DNA of 64,000 nt from Prevotella melaninogenica. GTDB lineage: Bacteria; Bacteroidota; Bacteroidia; Bacteroidales; Bacteroidaceae. Position 1 is the stretch's first letter. Each line of letters opens with the position of its first letter. The notes under the pieces were generated by a model. That model searched no databases and had not been told where the DNA came from. It saw nothing but the letters and a program-made list of their open reading frames with translations. Positions 25,596 through 33,400 of this stretch are shown piece by piece. The stretch spans positions 476,147 to 540,146 of the forward strand of contig NZ_CP054011.1 of NCBI RefSeq assembly GCF_013267595.1. The letters run 5' to 3'. A program made the position numbers and the translations under genes.

Positions 25596-27275
25596 ATGAA
25601 TCAGAGTAAAAACAATCATTTCATGCCGTTACTGATGGCACTATGTGTTGTCGTCGGTATTCTTATTGGTACTTTCTATGCCAATCATTTCTCAGGTAAT
25701 CGTCTAAATATCATTAATAGTGGTAGTAGTCGACTTAGTAATCTGTTGCATATCATCGATGATCAGTATGTTGATTCTGTTAATATCGATGAACTTGTTG
25801 ATAAGGCTATTCCTGAGATTCTGTCAGAGCTTGACCCACATTCTGTCTATATCAGTGCAAAGGATGTGCAGCTGGCTACGGATGACTTGAAGGGCTCTTT
25901 CTCAGGTGTTGGAATTGAATTTACTATTCGTCAAGATACATTGCGTATACAGAATGTTATCAAGGATGGACCTGCAGACAAGGCTGGTTTGTTAGCGGGT
26001 GACAAGGTTGTTAGTATCAATGGTAAATCGTTTGTTGGTAAAGATGTTACAAATGAGGAAGCTATGCACCGTCTTAAGGGTCCAAAGGATTCGAAGGTAA
26101 AGATTGGTGTTAAGCGATATGGTGAAAAGGGAGTAAAGATGTTCACGGTAACACGTGGTGATATTGCTGTGAAGAGTGTCTCTGCTGCATATATGCTTAA
26201 TGATACAACAGGCTATATTCGTATCAAGAGTTTTGGTGAAAGAACTTATGCGGAGATGTTAGCAGCTTTGCAAACTCTCAATATTCGGGGTGCAGATCAC
26301 TTGGTTATTGACCTTCGTGATAATGGAGGTGGTATCTTGGAGTCTGCTGTACAGATGGCTAATGAGTTCCTTCCAAAGAATCGTCTGATTGTATATACAC
26401 AAGGTAGAAAGAGTCCTCGTGTTAATTATCGTAGTGATGGTAAGGGAAGCTATCAGCATATTCCAATGGTTGTACTTATCAATGAGGGTTCGGCTTCTGC
26501 TGCAGAGATCTTCGCTGGTGCTATGCAAGATAACGATCGTGCAACGATTGTTGGTCGTCGTTCCTTTGGTAAGGGATTGGTACAGCAGCAAATTCAGTTT
26601 AATGATGGCAGTTTGATTCGATTGACGATAGCACGTTATTATACTCCTTCAGGACGTTGTATCCAAAAGCCATTCAAGCCTGGTGATAATGCTGACTATG
26701 AGAATGATATTCTCACACGTTATCAGCATGGTGAGTTCTTCTCTCAGGATAGTATCAAACATGCGGGACCAGCTTATCATACAGTAAACGGACGCACCGT
26801 ATATGGTGGCGGTGGTATTACGCCAGACATCTTTGTGCCAGAGGATACATCAAAGGTAACTTCTTATTATAAGGAAGCTGTGATGAGTGGACTTATCCTT
26901 CAGTATGCTTTCAATTATACTGATAGTAACAGGAAAAAACTCAGTAGCTTTGGGGAAATAAAACCATTGGCAAACTACTTGGAGCATCAGAACCTTGTAG
27001 GTGACTTCGTTAACTTTGCAGAAAAGAACGGATTGCGCAGACGTAATTTGATGATTATGCGTTCACACTCACTTCTGCAGGATTATCTTAACAGTCGCAT
27101 CATTTATAATATACTTGATGAGCAGGCTTGGATAGAGTATGTGAACCGTGACGATGCAACTGTAAAAGAGGCTATCAGAGTGTTCCATATGCCTTCTCTA
27201 CTTTTGCTTAAACCAAAGCAGAAGGCTCTGAAGCATTCAGATTCCCTACGTAAAACAATCCCTCTACGTCGATGA
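25596..27275 (+). CDS. S41-family carboxy-terminal processing peptidase (CtpA type)
   Basis: A 559-residue envelope protease. One N-terminal transmembrane segment (LLMALCVVVGILIGTFYANH) anchors it, facing the periplasm. A PDZ domain (GVGIEFTIRQDTLRIQ ... VVSINGKSF, about residues 105-190) is followed by the S41 catalytic core with the Ser-Lys dyad: Ser in NEGSASAAEIFAG (about residue 301) and Lys in SFGKGLVQQ (about 326). Such tail-specific proteases trim or degrade envelope proteins. The C-terminal 100 residues are a family extension. Its stop codon overlaps the next start (ATGA), so it is co-translated with the formyl-THF cyclo-ligase gene. Confidence 0.92.
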   Translation: MNQSKNNHFMPLLMALCVVVGILIGTFYANHFSGNRLNIINSGSSRLSNLLHIIDDQYVDSVNIDELVDKAIPEILSELDPHSVYISAKDVQLATDDLKGSFSGVGIEFTIRQDTLRIQNVIKDGPADKAGLLAGDKVVSINGKSFVGKDVTNEEAMHRLKGPKDSKVKIGVKRYGEKGVKMFTVTRGDIAVKSVSAAYMLNDTTGYIRIKSFGERTYAEMLAALQTLNIRGADHLVIDLRDNGGGILESAVQMANEFLPKNRLIVYTQGRKSPRVNYRSDGKGSYQHIPMVVLINEGSASAAEIFAGAMQDNDRATIVGRRSFGKGLVQQQIQFNDGSLIRLTIARYYTPSGRCIQKPFKPGDNADYENDILTRYQHGEFFSQDSIKHAGPAYHTVNGRTVYGGGGITPDIFVPEDTSKVTSYYKEAVMSGLILQYAFNYTDSNRKKLSSFGEIKPLANYLEHQNLVGDFVNFAEKNGLRRRNLMIMRSHSLLQDYLNSRIIYNILDEQAWIEYVNRDDATVKEAIRVFHMPSLLLLKPKQKALKHSDSLRKTIPLRR

Positions 27276-27814
27276 TACAGTTTGATAAAAAGTCCTTACG
27301 GAAAGAAGTGAGGACACGAAAGAAACTGTTTTCTACAGAAGAGTTGATAAAGGAGTCACGTCCACTTATCCAGCGAGTACTCAATCACCCACGTCTTCAA
27401 AGTGCTAAGACAGTTCTTCTGTATAATTCGCTGCCTGATGAGGTTTATACTCATGACCTCATCAAGCAACTTCATAATGAAGGAAGGACTATTCTTCTTC
27501 CTGTTGTCATCAGTGATACCGAAATGGAACTTCGACTCTATCGTAATCCAAATTCCTTTGAAACGAGTAGTTATGGAATACTTGAGCCTATAGGTGAAGC
27601 TTTTACGGATTTCTCTTCTATAGAATTTGCGCTCATTCCAGGCATGGCTTTTGATAAGGAACGGAATCGTCTTGGACGTGGAAAAGGTTATTATGACCGT
27701 TTTCTTCCTTTGCTCACAAATGCATATAAGGTTGGTATCTGTTTTCCTTTTCAGTTCCTTCCAAACATACCAACTGAAGAGACAGATATAAAGGTAGATG
27801 AATGTATCTACTAA
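27272..27814 (+). CDS. 5-formyltetrahydrofolate cyclo-ligase
   Basis: A 180-residue cytosolic enzyme that converts 5-formyl-THF to 5,10-methenyl-THF with ATP, recycling folate. The diagnostic C-terminal signature is complete: LIPGMAFDKERNRLGRGKGYYDRFL (mid-segment positions about 131-155), and the N-terminal substrate-lysine region is RKEVRTRKKLFST. Its start overlaps the stop codon of the CtpA-type gene by 4 nt. This pairing recurs in Bacteroidota. No functional relation between the two is evident; expression coupling is all that can be said. Confidence 0.92.
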   Translation: MIQFDKKSLRKEVRTRKKLFSTEELIKESRPLIQRVLNHPRLQSAKTVLLYNSLPDEVYTHDLIKQLHNEGRTILLPVVISDTEMELRLYRNPNSFETSSYGILEPIGEAFTDFSSIEFALIPGMAFDKERNRLGRGKGYYDRFLPLLTNAYKVGICFPFQFLPNIPTEETDIKVDECIY

Positions 27815-27923
27815 GATTATGAGAATCTGTGGAAAAATCACTTTACTATAAGTCAAAAAGATAGTGTATTGTATCTTTAGAATTTATAGATAATGTCAAA
27901 AAATATTCTTGCAATAAAAGTAG

Positions 27924-28020
27924 TTAGTGCTTAATTGGATTCCAATTAAGCACTAATTGTATTGTAAAAGGTGCCCTTTTGAGGTCTAACTAACGCCCTT
28001 TTGAAAGCCAACTAAGCACT
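27924..28020. repeat. 33-bp palindrome followed by 22-bp tandem repeats
   Basis: A perfect inverted repeat (arms 27924-27939 and 27941-27956, TTAGTGCTTAATTGGA, 1-nt centre) is followed by two direct repeats starting GCCCTTTTGA at 27973 and 27995, exactly 22 bp apart, each ending CTAACTAAC or CCAACTAAGC. A decayed third unit begins near 28016. It lies in the 428-bp convergent gap 27815-28242. The rest of the gap shows nothing I can identify. Confidence 0.7.
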
Positions 28021-28242
28021 TTTTCTTATGCTGCATTGTAAGATATTGAATTACAGTTGGTTACAGGTGTGTTAAAGAAAGCCGTTTTATATCGTCTTCT
28101 AACAGGCTTTGTAGAATAAAATGTAAAATAAATTCTAACTTTAAAAGCCGTAAAAGTGAGGTTGTATAGCTGCTTTATGGTGACAGATGATATAGTGTTT
28201 CAGTGCTACCTCTCTAAAGTCTTTGTTTCGAAAATATTTGTA

Positions 28243-28944
28243 TTAAACCAAGTCTTCGTATGCTTGGTTCATTTCATTCATGAGATGTTCAAAGTTATCA
28301 GAGTTTAATGATACCTTTCTGAACATCATTTCCAAATTCTCCTCTTCAAACTTTACAGGCTCTTCATGCAGAAGTGTCATCATTCCAGCAATCATCAAAC
28401 GGTATACAGTTGCCTGGTGCAATCCATTAATCTCTGTCTTTGCTTGTGTTACTCCAGCTGCATAGGCTTGCATTTGTACACGAACGATAGAGCGGATAGC
28501 CAGTGAAACAGGAACGTTGTTTTCATGTGCTAAAGTAGGGCAATCAGCAAAATAGTCTTCAGCAGACTGTAAATGTCCGTCAAGCAGAGCAAACATCTGT
28601 TTTTGATATTCGGCTGTTACAAGGTCATATAACTCCTTACTCCCACAGGCATAACGCAATAAAATCTTTGCAGAAGTTGTCTCAGAGAAATGACGTCGCT
28701 TCATATCTTCTGCCACAGTATCAAGGTCTGAGTAGTTCAGACGGATAAGGACAGGAAAGAGTACAGATACGAAATGACCTGAAAGGTTATCAAAATTGTT
28801 AACTAATAATTGCTTGTATTCCTTTGGTTCTAATCTTTTCTTCCCTGGATATAAGGCATCAGCCAGTCCCGAGAAGAAAGCATGAAAGTAGCCCCTGACC
28901 ATTACAGAGGCTACTCTTGAGCGGTTTATTTCCGTTATTTTCAT
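28243..28944 (-). CDS. Conserved hypothetical helical protein
   Basis: A 233-residue, predominantly alpha-helical soluble protein with no signal peptide, membrane segment or recognised catalytic motif. It has several amphipathic helices (for example SDLDTVAEDMKRRHFSET, LATYQKQM-like segments and NFEHLMNEMNQAYEDLV at the C terminus). It begins 14 bp after the stop codon of the repeat-bearing lipoprotein gene, so the two form an operon. Function unknown; the operon suggests some link to an envelope process, but this is weak. Confidence 0.65.
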   Translation of the reverse strand: MKITEINRSRVASVMVRGYFHAFFSGLADALYPGKKRLEPKEYKQLLVNNFDNLSGHFVSVLFPVLIRLNYSDLDTVAEDMKRRHFSETTSAKILLRYACGSKELYDLVTAEYQKQMFALLDGHLQSAEDYFADCPTLAHENNVPVSLAIRSIVRVQMQAYAAGVTQAKTEINGLHQATVYRLMIAGMMTLLHEEPVKFEEENLEMMFRKVSLNSDNFEHLMNEMNQAYEDLV

Positions 28945-28958
28945 ATATTATTTTTCTA

Positions 28959-30011
28959 CTATCTATGTCCACCGAATCGACTATTATTCGTTGGTGCATC
29001 TGAACGGGTTGAACCTGATGATGACTGATTCGAATTCATTGGAACACTTGGTGCTGATGAGCGAGAAGCATTACCAAATGAAGACTGATTCGAATTCATT
29101 GGAGTACTTGGTACTGATGAACGAGAAGCACCGCCAAATGAAGACTGATTAGAGTTCATTGGAGCACTTGGTGCTGATGAACGAGAAGCACTTCCAAATG
29201 AAGACCTGCTACCTGATGGCTGTGGAGGAGTAGAATACTGCTGCTGTTGAGGTTGATAAGTCTGTCTTTCAGACTGTGGTATTGCTCCTCCAAATTGCTG
29301 GTTATAAGATCTACTTGGTGCAGTGTTCATATTCTCTCTTCTTGCATTACCAAAGCTGCTATAGCCATTATTCTGCTGAGGAGTATTCCATGAGCCACCA
29401 TTCTGATAAACCTCTTGACTCGATCTTGTGCGGTTGGTTACCGTAGGTGGATTACGTCGAGCGCCAAAGCGTCCTGCGTAATAGCTGTCATTGTATCTGT
29501 TTCGTCCACCACGATAGGTGTAGTATTCTGCTGGGCGTGAGCGATAATAATAATTGCGGTCGATATAACGATTGTAAACCCTATAAGCATAATTATTATT
29601 GTACCAATAAACTGGACGGTAGAAGTAATCTTCACCTATGTAATAGTTATATTGGCGAGCATTCAATACATAGAACAAATCGCTGTTACGACGTGTCCAA
29701 TAGTCTCCATAGAGTGACCGTTCACCCTGCATATTAAGGAGATAGTCAAGATTTATCTCATACACAGCTTGATACTGTGCGTCGCTCAATCCAAGTTCAT
29801 AAGCCATCTTGTCTGATAAGAAGAGTGCCTGTCGTCGCGCCTCTTCATATCCAATTCTGCCGTATGTACTGCTGTATCCAATATTATATCCATCGTCATA
29901 TACAGAAACAGGACTACCATATCCACCCCCTGCAGAGAGGTATGCACCACATGAAGAAAGTGAAAGGCTTAAACAACCTAAAGCGAATGTATATAAAATA
30001 TTCTTTTTCAT
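28959..30011 (-). CDS. Tyr/Asn-rich lipoprotein with 20-residue C-terminal repeats
   Basis: A 350-residue protein. It has a signal sequence with lipobox LSLSSC (Cys about 21). Residues about 50-120 form a helical region (YEEARRQALFLSDKMAYELG) similar to periplasmic sensor-type folds. Residues 125-200 are extremely rich in Tyr, Asn and Arg. The C-terminal third is low complexity with three near-identical 20-residue units of the type SSFG-x-ASRSS-x-PS-x-PMNSNQ (60-bp DNA repeats, about 29000-29200). The tail FGGHR is basic. It is probably a surface or periplasmic lipoprotein; the repeats may vary in number between strains. First gene of an operon, with a promoter at 30056-30086. Confidence 0.75.
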   Translation of the reverse strand: MKKNILYTFALGCLSLSLSSCGAYLSAGGGYGSPVSVYDDGYNIGYSSTYGRIGYEEARRQALFLSDKMAYELGLSDAQYQAVYEINLDYLLNMQGERSLYGDYWTRRNSDLFYVLNARQYNYYIGEDYFYRPVYWYNNNYAYRVYNRYIDRNYYYRSRPAEYYTYRGGRNRYNDSYYAGRFGARRNPPTVTNRTRSSQEVYQNGGSWNTPQQNNGYSSFGNARRENMNTAPSRSYNQQFGGAIPQSERQTYQPQQQQYSTPPQPSGSRSSFGSASRSSAPSAPMNSNQSSFGGASRSSVPSTPMNSNQSSFGNASRSSAPSVPMNSNQSSSGSTRSDAPTNNSRFGGHR

Positions 30012-30055
30012 ATCTGTAACCTTTAAAAATGACTACTTATGTTATATCTCTATTG

Positions 30056-30086
30056 CAAAAGTAGTCGTTTGGTTTCAAATATCCAA
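30056..30086 (-). promoter_or_regulatory. Predicted promoter of the lipoprotein operon
   Basis: On the minus strand TTG (complement of 30084-30086), 20 nt, then TACTTTTG (complement of 30056-30063), 45 bp before the start codon. Confidence 0.5.
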
Positions 30087-30125
30087 TAGGTAAATTCCTA
30101 TTCCGTAAGGGAAAGTTCCTATATG

Positions 30126-31274
30126 TTATTCCACTTCCTCTACTATGGTGTTGGGAACTTCCTTCGACTTCAACATTTCGTCAAGACTCTTGAAAGTATA
30201 GGCAGCTTTGTCCTTAACGAATGTCTTTGCAAAACGATCGCGTAGGCTCATTAGTTTCTGTACAGCCTCCTGGTAGGTTTCGGCTGTAATACGATCAGCC
30301 ATTGCTTGCGCATTTACTGGTGTGAAGTCAAAGTATTGTACAAGGTATTGCTGGAACTGTCGACGCTGGTTCTGTGTCATTTCCTGCAATTGTACATTCA
30401 TCTTATCCTTAGTGCGGTGTATGATGAAGATAAGTTCATCTGGCTCACCACCACGTTGACCATGGTCATACTTCTTCTCATACTCAAAGTGACAATCACA
30501 GAAACCTTTCTCTGCAAGCTCCTTTAATTCCTGCATGGCAGGGTCAAGAACACGACGACAGAAGTCTGAGAACTTCTTATAGTTGTTCTCCAAACGAAGC
30601 ATCTTACGGAACTCCAATGTCTTAATGACAGTACGACCTTTGTCCACCCATGACTCTATAAACATATAGATACGCTGGGTGTAGCGGTTTTTACATGCAA
30701 AGACAATCTGTTTGCCTAAGCGATGATAACCGAAGTCTAACGATACAAGACGCTCTGCAACACTATGATCAAGCTTCAAAATAGCATATTTGTTATAAGA
30801 GCGATCCTCTGGAATATATACGTCACAAAGGTTGGTTGCCTTGGTGTACTTTCTTCCTTCAGCTGTCTTATAGGGTATTTCTACAGGAATAGAAGCAAGC
30901 ATCTTCAGTGAATTTCTCAACTGAGGATAGTGATTTGGGTCGACACCTAATTCCTTGAATGGCAGTTTTATAGGCATACGTCCGTCCTCATCCAACTCAT
31001 CAGTGTGGAATAAGTCGAGCTGAAATCCTCGTTTGTTATTTAAAATACCATGTAAGATAGATTGCAAACTCTCAACAATAGACACCAGAATCCTCACCTG
31101 GATGAGCGAATAGTCATGACGCATCATCGTCACGGCGATAGGCTGAAGAAGCCATGTTTCTTCTTCAATAGGGATAAGGTCATTCGAGATAGTACGACTT
31201 TTCAACGGTGCCTTCTGTGCTTTTGCTCCACGTTTACGAGTAACCTTTCTAATGGCTGTTTTATCTGTTGTCAT
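30126..31274 (-). CDS. Rep_3/RepB-type replication initiator homologue
   Basis: A 382-residue basic DNA-binding protein resembling plasmid initiators of the Rep_3 superfamily: LQPIAVTMMRHDYSLIQVRI opens the first winged-helix domain, then LPFKELGVDPNHYPQLRNSL, and the second domain includes CKNRYTQRIYMFIESWVDKG and FSDFCRRVLDPAMQELKELA. A basic N-terminal tail (KVTRKRGAKAQKAPLK) precedes the domains. Such proteins bind iterons and recruit the replication machinery. Here it sits among chromosomal genes with no partition or mobilisation genes nearby. A 22-bp-period repeat array starts about 190 bp upstream (31464). It may be a domesticated initiator, a secondary-chromosome initiator or an integrated-plasmid remnant. 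A TATCTTTG box lies at the complement of 31322-31329. Confidence 0.8.
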   Translation of the reverse strand: MTTDKTAIRKVTRKRGAKAQKAPLKSRTISNDLIPIEEETWLLQPIAVTMMRHDYSLIQVRILVSIVESLQSILHGILNNKRGFQLDLFHTDELDEDGRMPIKLPFKELGVDPNHYPQLRNSLKMLASIPVEIPYKTAEGRKYTKATNLCDVYIPEDRSYNKYAILKLDHSVAERLVSLDFGYHRLGKQIVFACKNRYTQRIYMFIESWVDKGRTVIKTLEFRKMLRLENNYKKFSDFCRRVLDPAMQELKELAEKGFCDCHFEYEKKYDHGQRGGEPDELIFIIHRTKDKMNVQLQEMTQNQRRQFQQYLVQYFDFTPVNAQAMADRITAETYQEAVQKLMSLRDRFAKTFVKDKAAYTFKSLDEMLKSKEVPNTIVEEVE

Positions 31275-31463
31275 ATCAGTTGTCTTAGCTTATCATGTAT
31301 TTTATAACACTTTAGAAGTTACAAAGATACCGCTTTTATTTGGAACAAACCACTAAATAAACAAAAATAGTTTCCCCTTTGTCGTTTATAGTGTATTATG
31401 CGAAACGATTTTAGTAGCAGGTTGTTCTTTTATTTACAACATATAGTAAGGTGTTTAGTAGTC

Positions 31464-31542
31464 AACACCATTAGTGTTAACCAACAACACCATTGGTGCT
31501 AAGCTATCGCACGATATGTGCGGGGCATAAACACATTAGTAA
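31464..31542. repeat. 22-bp-phased palindrome array D (3 full units plus a decayed fourth)
   Basis: Units begin at 31466, 31488, 31510 and 31532, exactly 22 bp apart, with centres CATTA, CATTG and GATAT. The fourth keeps CAC but lacks GTG. This is the longest array seen, and it lies between the divergent replication-initiator homologue and the hemerythrin-LuxR regulator. The rest of the gap 31275-31748 holds promoter-like A/T-rich DNA only. Confidence 0.85.
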
Positions 31543-31748
31543 AAAGGTGAGAATTACCTGCCACTATCGAGATAAACACATCGTAAGATTATAGGTTTAG
31601 GAGAATATTAGATGATTAAGTAGCTCTTTTATAGTGTAATTTTTTAGGATGATAATTAATGATAAAAAACTAAATACTTGACAACAACTATTGCATTATT
31701 GACTTTTTTTTTGTTATTTTGCATACGATATCATTACAACGTGACAAG

Positions 31749-32705
31749 ATGAAGAATCAGAAAATGTACGAGCCCGATGATAAGATGATTTATCTTATCA
31801 GAGATAATTACGACCTGTTACAGAGCTTAGGGAGCTTTGGTATCAGCTTGGGCTTTGGTGATAAAACCGTGAGAGAGGTTTGTGATGAACAGAATGTAGA
31901 CACTTATACATTCCTGGCTGTAGTTAATTTTACTATAAACGGATATAAGGCTTTTGATGATGTAGACAGATTGTCTATTCCAACACTTATGCAATACTTA
32001 CGAGCAAGCCATACTTATTATCTTGAATATAAGTTACCTTTCATACGTAAAGAGTTGTGTGCTTCTTTGGATGAAACGGATAATCTTGCCCGTCTTATTC
32101 TCCGCCTCTATGATGAGTATGCTCATTCTATCCATAATCACATGCAATATGAGGAGAAGAATGTGTTTCCATATGTTGATAGCCTGCTGAAGGGTGAGGC
32201 AAATGATACATACGATGTTGAGACTTATTCTAAGCATCATAGCCAAACAGACGTGAAGTTACGTGAATTGAAGAGTATTATCATCAAGTATTTGCCTTCC
32301 GATGCGCATCATAACAATCGTCTTACTGCTACATTATATGACATATATAACTGCGAAGCATGGCTTGAACAGCATGCTTTGGTAGAAGAAGAAATCTTTA
32401 TTCCAGTAATCAGACGCTTAGAACAAAAGAGTAAGCAAAATGATGTAAGTGTAAAGATTTCGAACATGATTACGCAGAATCCTGTGTCAAACGAGGTTCT
32501 TAGTGATCGTGAAAAGGATGTAATTGTGGCAGTTGCACAAGGAATGACAAACAAGGAAATAGCTGACCATCTGTGTATTTCAACTAACACGGTGATTACG
32601 CATCGACGTAATATCGCTCGTAAGTTGCAAATACATTCACCAGCAGGATTGACAATCTATGCAATTGTTAATAATCTTGTGGATATCAGTAGCGTGAAAC
32701 TTTAA
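31749..32705 (+). CDS. Hemerythrin-like/LuxR-type fusion regulator
   Basis: A 318-residue protein. The first about 70 residues resemble the ScdA N-terminal region (TVREVCDEQNVDTYTFLAVV). Residues about 80-235 form a four-helix bundle with hemerythrin-type di-iron ligands: RASHTYYLE, the HxxxE motif in HNHMQYEEKNVFPY, KHHSQTD, and HALVEEEIFIPV, as in RIC/YtfE proteins. The C terminus (about 255-318) is a LuxR/GerE helix-turn-helix: LSDREKDVIVAVAQGMTNKE then STNTVITHRRNIARKL. It would therefore couple sensing of oxygen, NO or iron to transcription (inference). A TTG codon 30 bp upstream is in frame, but ATG at 31749 is preferred. Encoded 53 bp upstream of a second LuxR-type regulator. Confidence 0.85.
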   Translation: MKNQKMYEPDDKMIYLIRDNYDLLQSLGSFGISLGFGDKTVREVCDEQNVDTYTFLAVVNFTINGYKAFDDVDRLSIPTLMQYLRASHTYYLEYKLPFIRKELCASLDETDNLARLILRLYDEYAHSIHNHMQYEEKNVFPYVDSLLKGEANDTYDVETYSKHHSQTDVKLRELKSIIIKYLPSDAHHNNRLTATLYDIYNCEAWLEQHALVEEEIFIPVIRRLEQKSKQNDVSVKISNMITQNPVSNEVLSDREKDVIVAVAQGMTNKEIADHLCISTNTVITHRRNIARKLQIHSPAGLTIYAIVNNLVDISSVKL

Positions 32706-32758
32706 TAGAAATCTGTTAATATGGTGGGTAGTCACCCTATTACTCTATAAACAAAACG

Positions 32759-33373
32759 ATGGAGCATCCAGTTAATATGAATATGGGACGTCCCAAGATT
32801 GCGATAGTTGATGCTAACACACTTGTTGTGTTAGGATTGAAGCAGCTATTACAGAATGTTATGCCTATCATGACTGTTGATTCTTTTTCAAGCTTCCAGG
32901 AGTTCGAAAAGGCACAGCCAAATTCGTATTATCATTATTTTGTGTCACAAGTAATTGTCTTAGAAAATAGACAATTCTTCTCTCAATGTATCCACAAGAC
33001 CATTGTTCTGACTATTACTAAGGACCCAAATGCACAGCTTTCTGGTTTCCATAGTTTTTGTATTAATGTTCCAGAGGATGAACTTGTTAAAGCTATTCTG
33101 AAGATAGTACAGTATGGTCACTCTGGTGGTAAGAACTTACCGGAACTCCCTCAAGTATTAAAGAATAAGATCTTAAGCAATCGTGAGATAGAGGTTTTGT
33201 CTTTGATAGTTCAAGGATTGATTAACAAAGAGATTGCTGAGAAGTTGAATATCAGTCTTACAACAGTTATTACTCACCGCAAGAATATTATGGATAAGCT
33301 TGGAATGAAGAGTGTGTCTGCCTTAACTATCTATGCCGTGATGCATGGTTATATTGATATCAATAAGATTTAA
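32759..33373 (+). CDS. LuxR-type regulator with a degenerate receiver-like domain
   Basis: A 204-residue protein. The N-terminal about 120 residues resemble a response-regulator receiver (KIAIVDANTLVVLGLKQLL), but the beta-3 strand that should end in the phosphorylated Asp reads YFVSQVIVLENRQ with no Asp at the expected place, so phosphorylation is unlikely. The C-terminal LuxR helix-turn-helix is intact (LSNREIEVLSLIVQGLINKE, ISLTTVITHRKNIMDKLG) and closely resembles that of the preceding gene. The two genes are probably an operon and may bind similar sites or form heterodimers (inference). Confidence 0.85.
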   Translation: MEHPVNMNMGRPKIAIVDANTLVVLGLKQLLQNVMPIMTVDSFSSFQEFEKAQPNSYYHYFVSQVIVLENRQFFSQCIHKTIVLTITKDPNAQLSGFHSFCINVPEDELVKAILKIVQYGHSGGKNLPELPQVLKNKILSNREIEVLSLIVQGLINKEIAEKLNISLTTVITHRKNIMDKLGMKSVSALTIYAVMHGYIDINKI

Positions 33374-33400
33374 TATGGCTAATTTGCTATTTTCTATCCG

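Noticed and set aside
29438..30093. Several open frames opposite the Tyr/Asn-rich lipoprotein gene
   Set aside because: They are shadows of the biased codon composition of that gene and have no promoter or conserved feature.
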